Source of the DNA: Flavobacterium sp. I-STPP5a
GTDB taxonomy: Bacteria > Bacteroidota > Bacteroidia > Flavobacteriales > Flavobacteriaceae
Assembly: GCF_009764685.1 (NCBI RefSeq)
Contig: NZ_VHLM01000077.1
Coordinates: forward strand, 1 to 64,000
DNA length: 64,000 bases
Direction of reading: 5' to 3'
Both the position numbers and the translations under genes were made by a program. This document shows positions 18,257 through 27,413 of this stretch, piece by piece (position 1 is the first letter of the stretch; each line of letters opens with the position of its first letter). Under the pieces are notes generated by a model. That model did no database searches, was not told the origin of the DNA, and saw nothing but the letters and a program-made list of their open reading frames with translations.

Positions 18257-18343
18257 AGAGAGGTGTCCGAGTGGTTGAAGGAGCTAGCCTGGAAAGCTAG
18301 TATATGGGTAACTGTATCGAGGGTTCGAATCCCTTCCTCTCTG
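18257..18343 (+). tRNA. tRNA-Ser (GGA anticodon)
   Basis: An 87-nt cloverleaf. Acceptor AGAGAGG (18257-18263) pairs with CCTCTCT (18336-18342), discriminator G at 18343. The anticodon loop reads GCCTGGAAAGC, giving anticodon GGA for UCC/UCU serine codons. The long variable arm is typical of class II serine tRNAs and the T loop is TTCGAAT. CCA is not encoded. Confidence 0.95.
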
Positions 18344-18347
18344 CGAT

Positions 18348-18391
18348 AAAAAACCGTAAAGCACCATTAATATAGGCTTTACGGTTTTTTT
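18348..18391 (+). terminator. Terminator after tRNA-Ser
   Basis: aaaaaccgtaaagc pairs with gctttacggttttt across a loop of about 13 nt and is followed by a T run. It sits just behind the tRNA. Confidence 0.85.
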
Positions 18392-18830
18392 GTATTTATA
18401 TTTTCCGACATAGTCTCCGGGATACTCGAAGTGTAAAATATATATTCTTAAAAACTGTTTGCTGCTGGCTAATGTCTTTGACCTCGCGCCCAAGTTAATA
18501 GGCAACAAACACAATTTTTTATTGAGAAGTTAAATAATCATATTTGATATAAAGCAGTTTTATGTATCGTACATGTTGAACTTTTATGATTTCCTTTTTA
18601 AGTCACCCGCGTTGCAAACGGTCGCCAGATGGGGTAATACATGCTCATTTTTAGATTCATAAATGTAAACTTAGCTGTTTTTTATATTCAATATAATAGT
18701 AGCTATTTTATGAAGTGAATTGTTTTAATACAGTAATAAATGTGCTCATCATACATAGGAAACACTATCTTTGTTAATGTGACTGCAGTGCAACCTAAGA
18801 TGTATAATCGATTAAATTAAGGAGGTTAGA
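18392..18830. other. 438-bp intergenic spacer downstream of tRNA-Ser
   Basis: I see no gene here. A locally GC-richer patch near 18605-18640 (cacccgcgttgcaaacggtc) differs from the surrounding AT-rich DNA and could be the trace of an old insertion beside the tRNA. A promoter-like element precedes the next gene. Confidence 0.4.
18741..18773 (+). promoter_or_regulatory. Putative promoter of the PorT-like gene
   Basis: TATCTTTG (18766-18773) matches the -7 consensus, and TGTG (18741-18744) lies 21 nt upstream as a weak -33 box. The leader to the ATG at 18831 is about 50 nt. Confidence 0.45.
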
Positions 18831-19553
18831 ATGATAAAAGTTTTTAAAAAATATAGAAACAGTTTTATTATAGGATGTGTCTTTATTAGTATCTCTGCTT
18901 TTGGTCAAGAGAGTGAGTCTCTTGATGAAAAAGCAGTTGTAAAACTGGACTCGGTATATAGAGAAGATCAGTTTTATTTCGCCATAACGTACAATTCATT
19001 GGTAAATCGTCCTACAGGAGTAAGTCAAAATAAATTTTCTTCGGGAGTGTCATTGGGGTTTTTAAGAGACATGCCTGTTAATAAAAAAAGAACTTTTGCA
19101 ATAGCCACCGGACTGGGATTTACGTATAATAACTTCAATCAGAATCTTTTTGTTTCTGAGCAAGAGGGCTCATTTGCCTATAAAATTATTTCTGCTGATG
19201 TTCGTTTTGATGAAAATAAGTTTTCCCAACTCTCGGTCGATTTGCCTGTTGAGTTCAGGTGGCGTACGTCAACATATGATAGTCATAAGTTTTGGCGCAT
19301 ATATACGGGTTTAAAATTTAGTTATTTGTTGTTTGATCGCTCTCTTTTTGTCGGAAGTTCAGATCGTATCGTAGTTCAAAATAATGCTGATTTTAATGCA
19401 CTTCAATACGGGGCGTATATTGCCACGGGCTACAATACTGTAAATTTGTACCTATATTATGGTTTAAATCCTTTGTTTCAAAAAGCTACATTAAATGGGG
19501 CTTCTGTGAATATGAGAGCATTTAATTTGGGGATTACCTTTTACATTTTATAA
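18831..19553 (+). CDS. PorT/SprT-like outer-membrane beta-barrel protein
   Basis: A 240-residue secreted protein with signal peptide (FIIGCVFISISAFGQ) followed by beta-strand-rich sequence with many Gly and aromatic residues, ending NLGITFYIL. It resembles the PorT/SprT family, needed for type 9 secretion and gliding in Bacteroidota, for example LSVDLPVEFRWRTSTYDSHK. PorT is the best guess, but another small barrel family is possible. Unusually for this phylum a strong Shine-Dalgarno sequence (aaggagg) sits 7 nt before the ATG. It overlaps the convergent gene by 6 nt. Confidence 0.65.
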   Translation: MIKVFKKYRNSFIIGCVFISISAFGQESESLDEKAVVKLDSVYREDQFYFAITYNSLVNRPTGVSQNKFSSGVSLGFLRDMPVNKKRTFAIATGLGFTYNNFNQNLFVSEQEGSFAYKIISADVRFDENKFSQLSVDLPVEFRWRTSTYDSHKFWRIYTGLKFSYLLFDRSLFVGSSDRIVVQNNADFNALQYGAYIATGYNTVNLYLYYGLNPLFQKATLNGASVNMRAFNLGITFYIL

Positions 19554-20174
19554 CCACAAAAATAATAAAAACAATTGCGGTGCAGCGCCTAATGCAAAAC
19601 CAATAACGAGTTCTTTATAGGTGTGCGCGTTCATTACCAATCGGGACGATGCTATAAGTCCGTTCAATAAAATGAGTAATGCAACGGTAATTGTATTTTG
19701 CAATTGCAAATGCATGCTTAAACCTATAATAAAAACAGTCAAAGAGCTTATGCTTAGTAGGTGTAAGCTTGCTTTAATGTTCATAAAAAGCAAGAGTAAT
19801 GCAATTAAACTACTAAAAAGCCCGCCAATTAAAAAGAAATGCAATTCAGGATAACGATCAATCACGATTGTGTTTTTGATTAGCAAAATAATTAAAAAAC
19901 AATGCAATAATAACGGAATCTTTCGTTGTGCAATTTTATAAACCATTACAGAATCAATTTGTCCAGAAACCTTTAGGATAAAAAAGCCCAATATAGGAAT
20001 ACACAAGGTTAATAAAGCCACTTGAAAGAGCACAAATAATTTTTCTTGAAACTGAAACGTGTTTCCACTATACCACATATATAGTAAAGCTGCTATAGTT
20101 GGTATAAAAACAGGGTGAAAGATATAAGAGAAAATAGGAAGAATTTTTTTCAAGACAATTTTTTTTGAAAACAA
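19548..20174 (-). CDS. PAP2-like integral membrane protein
   Basis: A 208-residue protein with about six membrane helices. KASLH near residue 135 and ASSRLVMNAHTYKELVIGFALG near the C-terminus resemble the PSGH-like and SRxxxxxHxxxD blocks of the PAP2 phosphatase superfamily. The first phosphatase motif is not clear, so activity on lipid phosphates is uncertain. It is convergent with the PorT-like gene and overlaps it by 6 nt. Confidence 0.6.
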   Translation of the reverse strand: MFSKKIVLKKILPIFSYIFHPVFIPTIAALLYMWYSGNTFQFQEKLFVLFQVALLTLCIPILGFFILKVSGQIDSVMVYKIAQRKIPLLLHCFLIILLIKNTIVIDRYPELHFFLIGGLFSSLIALLLLFMNIKASLHLLSISSLTVFIIGLSMHLQLQNTITVALLILLNGLIASSRLVMNAHTYKELVIGFALGAAPQLFLLFLWL

Positions 20175-20333
20175 ATATAATGAATCTTATAAGTGTAAAA
20201 AACACCCTTTTTCTTTTGCTACTTGTTTTTTGAATTCTAGAGGCTTTATCCTAGAATGAGCGTATTATTTTTGTGTATTTTTGATAAAAATTAATGCTTA
20301 ATTGCAATTTTAAGCAAGATAATAAGGAGAACT

Positions 20334-22778
20334 ATGAGTCGAAAAATTTTAGCAAGTTTGCAAACAATTCAATCCGTGCGTCATGGCGATTTTGGTAATG
20401 ATGACTTAGATGCAGTTTCTATTGATAGCCGTTCGTTACAAAACGGAGTTCAAACACTTTTTTTTGCTTTGGTTGGCGTGCAGCATGACGCGCATGACTA
20501 CATCGATGATCTTATTGTATCGGGTGTTCAAAACTTTGTAGTCACTTTTATCCCAAAAGAGTGCGAGGGAAAAGCAAATTTTTATGTCGTTTCGAATACG
20601 TTGAAAGCCTTACAAGAGTTTGCAGCATATTACAGAGCGCTTTTTCAAATTCCAGTTATTGGATTAACGGGAAGCAACGGTAAGACTATTGTTAAAGAAT
20701 GGCTCAATTTTTTATTGGCCCCAGATTATAATATTATTCGAAGTCCAAAAAGTTATAACTCACAAGTTGGCGTGCCTTTGTCTGTAATGGCAATCAATGA
20801 AAAGCACAATTTAGGCATTTTTGAGGCAGGTATTTCAACTCGTGGCGAAATGCAAAACTTAGAAAAAATCATAAAGCCTACCATAGGAGTGCTTACCAAT
20901 ATAGGTACTGCTCATGACGAAGGATTTGCCAATACAACTGAAAAAATTAAAGAGAAATTATTATTATTTCAAAATGCTGAAGTACTAATTTATAATAAAA
21001 AAGAAACTGTTGAAGAGCACTTACAGCCAGACATACAAAGATTTTCTTGGAGTTTTTCAGATCCCTTAGCAACCGTACCTGTTACTAAAGAAGTGAAGGA
21101 TACCAATACTATTTTACGCATTCATTACGGAGAAGTGGTTTTTGATGTCAAAATTCCTTTTTTTGATGAAGCTTCAATAGAAAATGCCATTTCTTGTATT
21201 TTAGTTTTGTTGTTTTTACATGTTGAGGTCAATACTATTCAGGAGCGTATAGCGCAATTATATCCTGTTGAAATGCGCCTGAAATTAAAAAATGGTATTA
21301 ACAACTGCAATATTATTGATGATAGTTATAGTAGTGATTTCCAGTCATTGAAAATTGCATTGGACTTTTTAGAAAATCAAAAACAGTCTAAGAAAAAGAC
21401 TTTAATTTTGTCAGATATTTTTCAAAGCGGTTTGTCTCTTGAGGAGTTGTATGATAAAGTTTCGCATCTCATCAAGGTAAATAATATTGATCGGGTAATT
21501 GCTATTGGTGAAACTATTAGTAGATTTCAAGATAAGTTTACCAATGCACTTTTTTTTAAAAACACAGCCGAGTTTATTGCTGCAATATCACAATTGGATT
21601 TTTATAATGAAACCATTTTAATAAAAGGAGCAAGAGCATTTCAATTTGAAGAAATAGTGTATTTACTCGAAGAGAAAACACACGAAACTGTTTTGGAAAT
21701 CAATTTGAATGCCATATCGCACAACCTAAATTTTTTTAAAGCTAAGCTTAAGCCAAATGTAAAAATTATGGTAATGGTCAAGGCTTTTGGATATGGAAAT
21801 GGCGGTCTTGAAATTGCAAAATTGTTAGAGTTTAATAAAGTAAACTACCTAGGTGTGGCCTTTGCAGATGAGGGAATAGCATTGAAAAAAGGTGGGATTA
21901 AAGTTCCTATTATGGTTCTTAATCCAGAAAGCACCAGTTTTTCAGCAATTATCAAACATAAATTAGAACCAGAAATTTACAGTCTAAAAGGACTTTACGC
22001 CTTTTTAAAAATTGCCAACCAAAAAGGATTGGAGAATTTTCCCATTCATATTAAGATGGATACTGGAATGCATCGATTGGGTTTTGAAGCGGCTACAATA
22101 GACGAATTGATTTTGGCTTTGCAAGGAAACAAAACAGTACAAGTCAAAAGTATTTTATCACATTTAGCAACCAGTGATGATCCTTCTCAACACGATTTTG
22201 CTCGATCACAAATAGCGCTTTTTGAACAGTTATCGTCAAAACTGATGGCTCAATTGCCAAATATTCCATTGCGACACATCTTGAACACATCTGGAATTAG
22301 TAATTTTCAAGATGCTCAATATGACATGGTTCGGTTGGGAATTGGTTTGTATGGAGTTTCTAATGACAACGAGGAACAACATAAACTTGAAAATGTAGGG
22401 ACACTCAAATCCATAATTTCACAATTACGGACTATTAAAACAGGAGAAAGCGTAGGGTATGGCAGGCGATTTGTAGCTCTAAAAAATACAGTAATTGCCA
22501 CCATACCTATTGGTTATGCCGATGGAATTTCAAGAGGATTGGGCAATGGTGTAGGTCATGTGCTAGTGCGCAATACTAAAGCGGCCATTGTGGGTAGTGT
22601 CTGTATGGATATGTTGATGCTTGATGTGACTGGAATTGATTGTAAAGAAGGAGATGTAGTAGTGCTTTTTGGAGAGCAGCTCCGAGTGAACGAAATTGCA
22701 GAAAAACTCAATACGATACCGTATGAAATATTAACGAATGTATCTCAACGGGTAAAACGTGTCTTTTATAGAGAATAG
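20334..22778 (+). CDS. Bifunctional MurF ligase / alanine racemase
   Basis: An 814-residue fusion known from Bacteroidota. The N-terminal half (about 1-450) is a Mur ligase with ATP loop TGSNGKT (112-118) and joins D-Ala-D-Ala to UDP-MurNAc-tripeptide. The C-terminal half (about 455-814) is a PLP-dependent alanine racemase with the Schiff-base lysine in VMVKAFGYGNG near residue 482 and the VRLGIGLYGV and CMDMLMLDVT blocks. One protein both makes D-alanine and consumes its dipeptide in peptidoglycan precursor synthesis. The murF half lacks Lys at one usual position (GKTIVKEW), a common variant here. Confidence 0.93.
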   Translation: MSRKILASLQTIQSVRHGDFGNDDLDAVSIDSRSLQNGVQTLFFALVGVQHDAHDYIDDLIVSGVQNFVVTFIPKECEGKANFYVVSNTLKALQEFAAYYRALFQIPVIGLTGSNGKTIVKEWLNFLLAPDYNIIRSPKSYNSQVGVPLSVMAINEKHNLGIFEAGISTRGEMQNLEKIIKPTIGVLTNIGTAHDEGFANTTEKIKEKLLLFQNAEVLIYNKKETVEEHLQPDIQRFSWSFSDPLATVPVTKEVKDTNTILRIHYGEVVFDVKIPFFDEASIENAISCILVLLFLHVEVNTIQERIAQLYPVEMRLKLKNGINNCNIIDDSYSSDFQSLKIALDFLENQKQSKKKTLILSDIFQSGLSLEELYDKVSHLIKVNNIDRVIAIGETISRFQDKFTNALFFKNTAEFIAAISQLDFYNETILIKGARAFQFEEIVYLLEEKTHETVLEINLNAISHNLNFFKAKLKPNVKIMVMVKAFGYGNGGLEIAKLLEFNKVNYLGVAFADEGIALKKGGIKVPIMVLNPESTSFSAIIKHKLEPEIYSLKGLYAFLKIANQKGLENFPIHIKMDTGMHRLGFEAATIDELILALQGNKTVQVKSILSHLATSDDPSQHDFARSQIALFEQLSSKLMAQLPNIPLRHILNTSGISNFQDAQYDMVRLGIGLYGVSNDNEEQHKLENVGTLKSIISQLRTIKTGESVGYGRRFVALKNTVIATIPIGYADGISRGLGNGVGHVLVRNTKAAIVGSVCMDMLMLDVTGIDCKEGDVVVLFGEQLRVNEIAEKLNTIPYEILTNVSQRVKRVFYRE

Positions 22779-22867
22779 TTATAATTCTGTTAATTATTTG
22801 CTTATTCGCATTAAAAATTTATTTAAGTTCGTACTCACAAATAAATATTAACTTAAAACAGAAACGT

Positions 22868-23245
22868 ATGGGAATGATTTCAGAATTTAAAGAATTTATT
22901 GCAAAAGGTAATGTTATGGATTTAGCAGTTGGAGTTATCATTGGAGCTGCTTTCAGCGCCATTGTAAATTCATTAGTAGCTGATGTAATTACTCCTGCAC
23001 TATTAAATCCTGCACTAAAAGCAGCACAAGTTGAAAATTTAGCTGAACTAAAAACGGATGGTGGAATTTTATACGGTAAATTCCTTGCGGCAATAATTAG
23101 TTTTCTAGTAATTGCTTTTGTAGTTTTTCTTATTGTAAAAGCAATAAACAGCATGAAGAAAAAAGAGGTAGTGGCTCCTGCTGCTCCAGCTGGTCCTACT
23201 CAAGAAGAGTTGTTAACTCAAATTAGAGATTTATTAAAAAAGTAA
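22868..23245 (+). CDS. mscL: Large-conductance mechanosensitive channel MscL
   Basis: A 125-residue membrane protein of normal length. It has the N-terminal amphipathic helix and first pore helix (FIAKGNVMDLAVGVIIGAAF), a periplasmic loop, the second helix (AAIISFLVIAFVVFLIVKAI) and a charged C-terminal bundle (PTQEELLTQIRDLLKK). It opens under membrane tension on hypo-osmotic shock and releases solutes. It stands alone between murF-alr and asd with its own terminator. Confidence 0.95.
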   Translation: MGMISEFKEFIAKGNVMDLAVGVIIGAAFSAIVNSLVADVITPALLNPALKAAQVENLAELKTDGGILYGKFLAAIISFLVIAFVVFLIVKAINSMKKKEVVAPAAPAGPTQEELLTQIRDLLKK

Positions 23246-23271
23246 TTTCTGCTACATTATATATTCTAACT

Positions 23272-23302
23272 AAACCGCCACGTAATTGTGGCGGTTTTTC
23301 TT
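23272..23302 (+). terminator. Terminator of mscL
   Basis: aaaccgccac (23272-23281) pairs with gtggcggttt (23288-23297) over a 6-nt loop, followed by a T-rich run. Confidence 0.85.
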
Positions 23303-23426
23303 TGTTTAAATTTGCTTCTGCATTTGTTTTTTGGCATAAGCCAAATGGAGCATGTTTAATAAAAAGTTTGTTTTGTAACATTTTGTTATTTTTTGTGAAC
23401 GGTGTTAAAATGTTTTTAATATTAAT

Positions 23427-23434
23427 TACTTTTG
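23427..23434 (+). promoter_or_regulatory. -7 box of the asd promoter
   Basis: TACTTTTG fits TAnnTTTG, 34 nt before the asd ATG. No well-spaced -33 TTTG is evident. Confidence 0.45.
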
Positions 23435-23468
23435 TTCTTCAAATGTAAACCTAGAAAAAACACATACG

Positions 23469-24458
23469 ATGAAAATAGCAGTTGTAGGAGCCACAGGAAT
23501 GGTAGGCGAGATCATGTTGAAAGTTTTAGCCGAAAGAAACTTTCCAGTAACAGAATTAATTCCAGTAGCATCAGAACGTTCTGTAGGGAAAGAGATTGAT
23601 TTTAAAGGTCAAAAATATACTGTTGTGGGCTTGCAAACTGCTGTTGACATGAAAGCGGATATTGCTTTATTTTCAGCTGGTGGTGAAACTTCTTTGGAGT
23701 GGGCTCCAAAATTTGCTGCAGCCGGAACTACGGTTATTGACAACTCATCGGCTTGGAGGATGGATCCTACCAAAAAGTTGATTGTTCCAGAGATTAATGC
23801 GGGTCAACTTACGGCTGATGATAAAATTATCGCCAATCCAAACTGTTCAACTATTCAAATGGTGTTGGTATTAGCGCCATTGCACCGTAAATACAATATC
23901 AAACGTGTGATTGTTTCTACTTACCAATCCATCACAGGAACGGGAGTTAAAGCAGTACAACAATTAGAGAACGAGTATGCAGGCGTACAAGGTGAAATGG
24001 CCTATAAGTATCCTATTCACCGCAATGCGATTCCACAATGTGATTCTTTTGAAGAAAATGGATATACCAAAGAAGAGATGAAATTGGTTCGCGAAACACA
24101 AAAAATATTAGATGACAGAACTATTGCTGTAACGGCTACTGCTGTTCGTGTCCCTGTTGTAGGCGGACACAGTGAGGCTGTGAATGTGGAGTTTTCAAAC
24201 GACTTTGATGTGAGTGAGGTAAGAGCTATTTTACACCACACTGATGGAGTTGTTCTTCAAGATAACATTGATGCTTTTACTTATCCAATGCCACTTTATG
24301 CCGAAGGGAAAGATGCAGTTTTTGTAGGTAGAATTCGTCGTGACGAAAGTCAAGAAAACACTTTAAATATGTGGATTGTTGCAGATAACTTGCGTAAAGG
24401 AGCTGCTACAAATACCGTTCAAATTGCTGAATATTTAGTGGCTAATAATTTGGTATAA
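23469..24458 (+). CDS. asd: Aspartate-semialdehyde dehydrogenase
   Basis: A 329-residue NADPH enzyme reducing beta-aspartyl phosphate to aspartate semialdehyde in the lysine, threonine, methionine and diaminopimelate pathway. The nucleotide loop is VGATGMVG (6-13), the catalytic cysteine is Cys126 in NPNCSTIQM and the general base is His234 in GGHSEAVNVE. Length is normal. It is monocistronic, with its own promoter box and terminator. Confidence 0.95.
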   Translation: MKIAVVGATGMVGEIMLKVLAERNFPVTELIPVASERSVGKEIDFKGQKYTVVGLQTAVDMKADIALFSAGGETSLEWAPKFAAAGTTVIDNSSAWRMDPTKKLIVPEINAGQLTADDKIIANPNCSTIQMVLVLAPLHRKYNIKRVIVSTYQSITGTGVKAVQQLENEYAGVQGEMAYKYPIHRNAIPQCDSFEENGYTKEEMKLVRETQKILDDRTIAVTATAVRVPVVGGHSEAVNVEFSNDFDVSEVRAILHHTDGVVLQDNIDAFTYPMPLYAEGKDAVFVGRIRRDESQENTLNMWIVADNLRKGAATNTVQIAEYLVANNLV

Positions 24459-24507
24459 TCCTGTTACGTATTTTACTAAGCACCTTTTGAAACGTGCAAA
24501 AATTTAT

Positions 24508-24557
24508 AATCCATTTGTTTTTAAAAATGTAAATTTTTTGAAACAAATGGATTTTTT
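24508..24557 (+). terminator. Terminator of asd
   Basis: Perfect 13-nt arms aatccatttgttt (24508-24520) and aaacaaatggatt (24541-24553) enclose a 20-nt AT-rich loop and run into a T tract. The next gene's -7 box is only 14 nt downstream. Confidence 0.75.
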
Positions 24558-24570
24558 GGTGAAGGATTGT

Positions 24571-24578
24571 TATATTTG
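24571..24578 (+). promoter_or_regulatory. -7 box of the metal-uptake-type operon
   Basis: TATATTTG matches TAnnTTTG. It lies only 7 nt before the ATG at 24585, implying a very short leader, and it excludes the longer frame beginning at 24567. Confidence 0.45.
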
Positions 24579-24584
24579 CGATTC

Positions 24585-24929
24585 ATGAAAAAGAAACTTT
24601 CTATATTGCGTTTGCTTTTTACGGTTTCAGTATTGGTGTCCATGCTGTTTCAATCGTTGCACAAGTATGAGCATATAGCACAACAACTTGCTCATGTAGA
24701 ATGTGTTCATGAAAAAGGAGATGGTCCAGAAATTACACACCAGCACCACAGTTTTGAATTGTGTGCCGTGTGTGATTATAAATTAAGTGGTTTTATTTCG
24801 CAAGATTTTTTATCTCTTGACACTTTTCATTTTGACAACTTTAAAAACACAATAGATGCGGAGTCTATTGTATCTATTTCCTACTTTAAAGGAAGCCTTT
24901 TCGGGCTTAGAGCACCCCCTTTAGTTTAA
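24585..24929 (+). CDS. Small His/Cys-rich exported protein
   Basis: A 114-residue protein with an N-terminal membrane or signal segment (LRLLFTVSVLVSMLFQSLH). A metal-ligand-rich stretch follows: HVECVHEKGD, ITHQHHSFELCAVCDYK. The His and CxxC groups could bind zinc or copper. It resembles small proteins found before TonB-dependent metal receptors, but I cannot name a family. The start at 24585 is preferred over an upstream TTG because the promoter box lies between. The receptor gene follows after 74 nt. Confidence 0.65.
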   Translation: MKKKLSILRLLFTVSVLVSMLFQSLHKYEHIAQQLAHVECVHEKGDGPEITHQHHSFELCAVCDYKLSGFISQDFLSLDTFHFDNFKNTIDAESIVSISYFKGSLFGLRAPPLV

Positions 24930-25003
24930 AATTAGTACACACAACAATAGCATTTTCATATCTTGGAAATGCAAGTGATGTTTATATATTTTGAACAAAA
25001 AAA

Positions 25004-27391
25004 ATGCACACAAAAAACTTTCTGTTTTTCTGTATCTCTTTGTTTTGCACCATAGGTTTTGCGCAAAGCACAGTACGCGGAAAAATAACTACTACAGCTG
25101 GAATACCACTTTCTGGAAGTCACATACATATTGGTAAAAAGACAGTATCTTCAGATGCTGCGGGCAATTATGTCATTAAAAAACTGCCTTTGGGTAACCA
25201 AAAAATATTTGTTTCTTACATAGGTTTTCAATCTGTGGATACGCTTGTTACTTTATCGGGTGACCAAGTATTTGATTTTGTTTTAAAAGAAAAAGCCGAT
25301 GACCTTCAAGAAGTGATTGTGAGGCAAAAAATAAATACGCTCAACAAATCCTTATTGGAACAAAAAATTAAAACAGAAACTATTGAAAAATATAGCAATC
25401 AAACACTAGGAGATTTACTTAAAGAGGTAGCGGGAGTTTCTAGTTTAAAAACAGGAAGTAATGTTGTAAAACCAATGATCAATGGATTGTTTGGGAGTCG
25501 CGTTCCTCTAATTAATAACAACGTACGTTTGCAAGATCAAGAATGGGGCACAGAACACGCTCCTAATTTTGACGTGAATGCAGCAGGAAAAATTACGGTA
25601 ATCAAGGGTGCATCGGGTTTGCAATATGGTGGTGATGCCGTGGGTGGCTTAGTTATTATTGAGCCTATTCAGGTAAAAAAAGACACACTTTATGGCAAAT
25701 CAATAGTGAATCTAGCCTCAAATGGTAGAGGTGGTTCTATGAGTTCTAGTTTGCACAAAGGCAACGAAAAGGGATGGAGTTGGAACGTATTAGGGACATT
25801 TAAATATGCTGGTGATAGAGAAGCTCCGGATTATGTATTATCAAATACAGGAAATAGGGAAGCAAATTTCTCTGGCGATTTAAAATTTACAGGTAAAAAG
25901 TATGACTTTGCTGGTTTTTATAGCTATTACAATACTACTATTGGGATTTTGAGCGCTTCACATATTGGTAATGTTAATGATTTGTACAACGCAATAACGA
26001 ATAAAGTTCCTGCTGTGGTCAATGATTTTACCTATTCTATTAAAAATCCTAAGCAAGAAGTACAACATCACTTGGCAAAGCTGAATTACAACTATTTTTT
26101 CAATGAAACGGCTTCATTGGGGGTACAGTATTCTTTTCAGTTTAACAAAAGGTTCGAATTTGATTTACGCAGAGGCGAAAATAAAAACAAACCAGCACTT
26201 GATCTAGAGTTAGCAACTCATGCCATTAATGTTGATTATAAAAAAGTACTGCATGACTGGACATTAAAGACGGGAACGGTAGCTGCATTTCAAAATAATT
26301 TTGCGAATGTAGTCACTACAAATGTTAACCCTTTGATCCCAACATACAACAAAATAGATTGGGGAACATACGGCATTGCAACTTATGACGTTTCTGAAAG
26401 TTTAGTCTTTGATGCGGGACTTCGGTATGATTATTCTCAAGTAGATGCTGCCAAGTTTTATTTAAAATCAAGATGGAATGAACGGGGTTATCAATCGCAG
26501 TTTTCTCGTTTTATAACTGGCGAAGATGGTGATAAATGGCTCGTAAAACCCAGCTTTGCTTTTCACAACCTATCAAGTAGTGTGGGATTTCACAAAGAGT
26601 TTGAGAAAGATTTAAATTGGTATGCCAATGTTAGTTTGGCTACAAGAAATCCAAACCCATCGGAGTTTTTTAGTGATGGTTTGCATCATTCTACTGGAGT
26701 TATAGAGATAGGAGACTTAGCATTAAAAAAAGAACAATCTACCAAGTTTTCTACAACGCTGCAAAAAAAATGGACCGCTTTTTCTGTTGAGGTAAACCCT
26801 TATATTAATTACATTCGTAATTTTATGTTCTTGCGCCCAGTGGGTTTTGAAAATACCATTCGTGGTGCGTTTCCAGTGTGGGATTACCAGCAAACAAATG
26901 CGCAATTAGCAGGTTTTGATGTGCAAACCCATTGGAAAATAAACAACCATTGGCAACATGATTTTACAATGTCTTATGTAAACGGCAAAGACATATCAAA
27001 CAGAGAAGCCTTGATAGACATTCCGCCTTTTGCCATGACTCAAAAAGTGCAGTTTTCAAAACCAAGTTGGATGAACCTAAAATTGGAGCTAAAGTATGAA
27101 GCACTCCTAAGGCAGAACAGATTTCCTGATAATAATTTTGAAACAAATATTATTGTAAACAATGAGTTGTTTCCGGTTCAGGTAGATATCAGTACACCGC
27201 CAGATGGTTTTCAATTGTTTCATTTTTACTCCGAAATTAAGTTCAAAAGCATTGGTAAAACCCGGACAACCTTAGCGTTTTCTGTTCAAAATATAACAAA
27301 CACCACGTACAGGGACTACTTAAACAGACAGCGTTTTTTTGCTGACGAAATGGGTAGAAACTTCCAAATTCAATTAAAATTAAATTATTAA
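25004..27391 (+). CDS. TonB-dependent outer-membrane receptor, probable metal uptake
   Basis: A 795-residue receptor. It has a signal peptide (FFCISLFCTIGFAQ), an N-terminal carboxypeptidase-regulatory-like beta-sandwich (about 23-110, STVRGKITTTAGIPLSGSHI), a plug domain with INGLFGSRVPL and IKGASGLQYGGDAVGGLV, and a 22-strand barrel ending in IQLKLNY. Such receptors import metal complexes or other ligands using TonB energy. The upstream His/Cys-rich protein and downstream lipoprotein suggest a metal such as zinc or copper; this is inferred from context. Confidence 0.85.
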   Translation: MHTKNFLFFCISLFCTIGFAQSTVRGKITTTAGIPLSGSHIHIGKKTVSSDAAGNYVIKKLPLGNQKIFVSYIGFQSVDTLVTLSGDQVFDFVLKEKADDLQEVIVRQKINTLNKSLLEQKIKTETIEKYSNQTLGDLLKEVAGVSSLKTGSNVVKPMINGLFGSRVPLINNNVRLQDQEWGTEHAPNFDVNAAGKITVIKGASGLQYGGDAVGGLVIIEPIQVKKDTLYGKSIVNLASNGRGGSMSSSLHKGNEKGWSWNVLGTFKYAGDREAPDYVLSNTGNREANFSGDLKFTGKKYDFAGFYSYYNTTIGILSASHIGNVNDLYNAITNKVPAVVNDFTYSIKNPKQEVQHHLAKLNYNYFFNETASLGVQYSFQFNKRFEFDLRRGENKNKPALDLELATHAINVDYKKVLHDWTLKTGTVAAFQNNFANVVTTNVNPLIPTYNKIDWGTYGIATYDVSESLVFDAGLRYDYSQVDAAKFYLKSRWNERGYQSQFSRFITGEDGDKWLVKPSFAFHNLSSSVGFHKEFEKDLNWYANVSLATRNPNPSEFFSDGLHHSTGVIEIGDLALKKEQSTKFSTTLQKKWTAFSVEVNPYINYIRNFMFLRPVGFENTIRGAFPVWDYQQTNAQLAGFDVQTHWKINNHWQHDFTMSYVNGKDISNREALIDIPPFAMTQKVQFSKPSWMNLKLELKYEALLRQNRFPDNNFETNIIVNNELFPVQVDISTPPDGFQLFHFYSEIKFKSIGKTRTTLAFSVQNITNTTYRDYLNRQRFFADEMGRNFQIQLKLNY

Positions 27392-27413
27392 AAAATTAAA
27401 AAAATAACAAATC

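Noticed and set aside
18284..18514. A 76-codon minus-strand frame ending RGRDSNPRYSYPYTSF
   Set aside because: It is the reverse translation of the tRNA-Ser gene and its terminator, a known source of spurious proteins.
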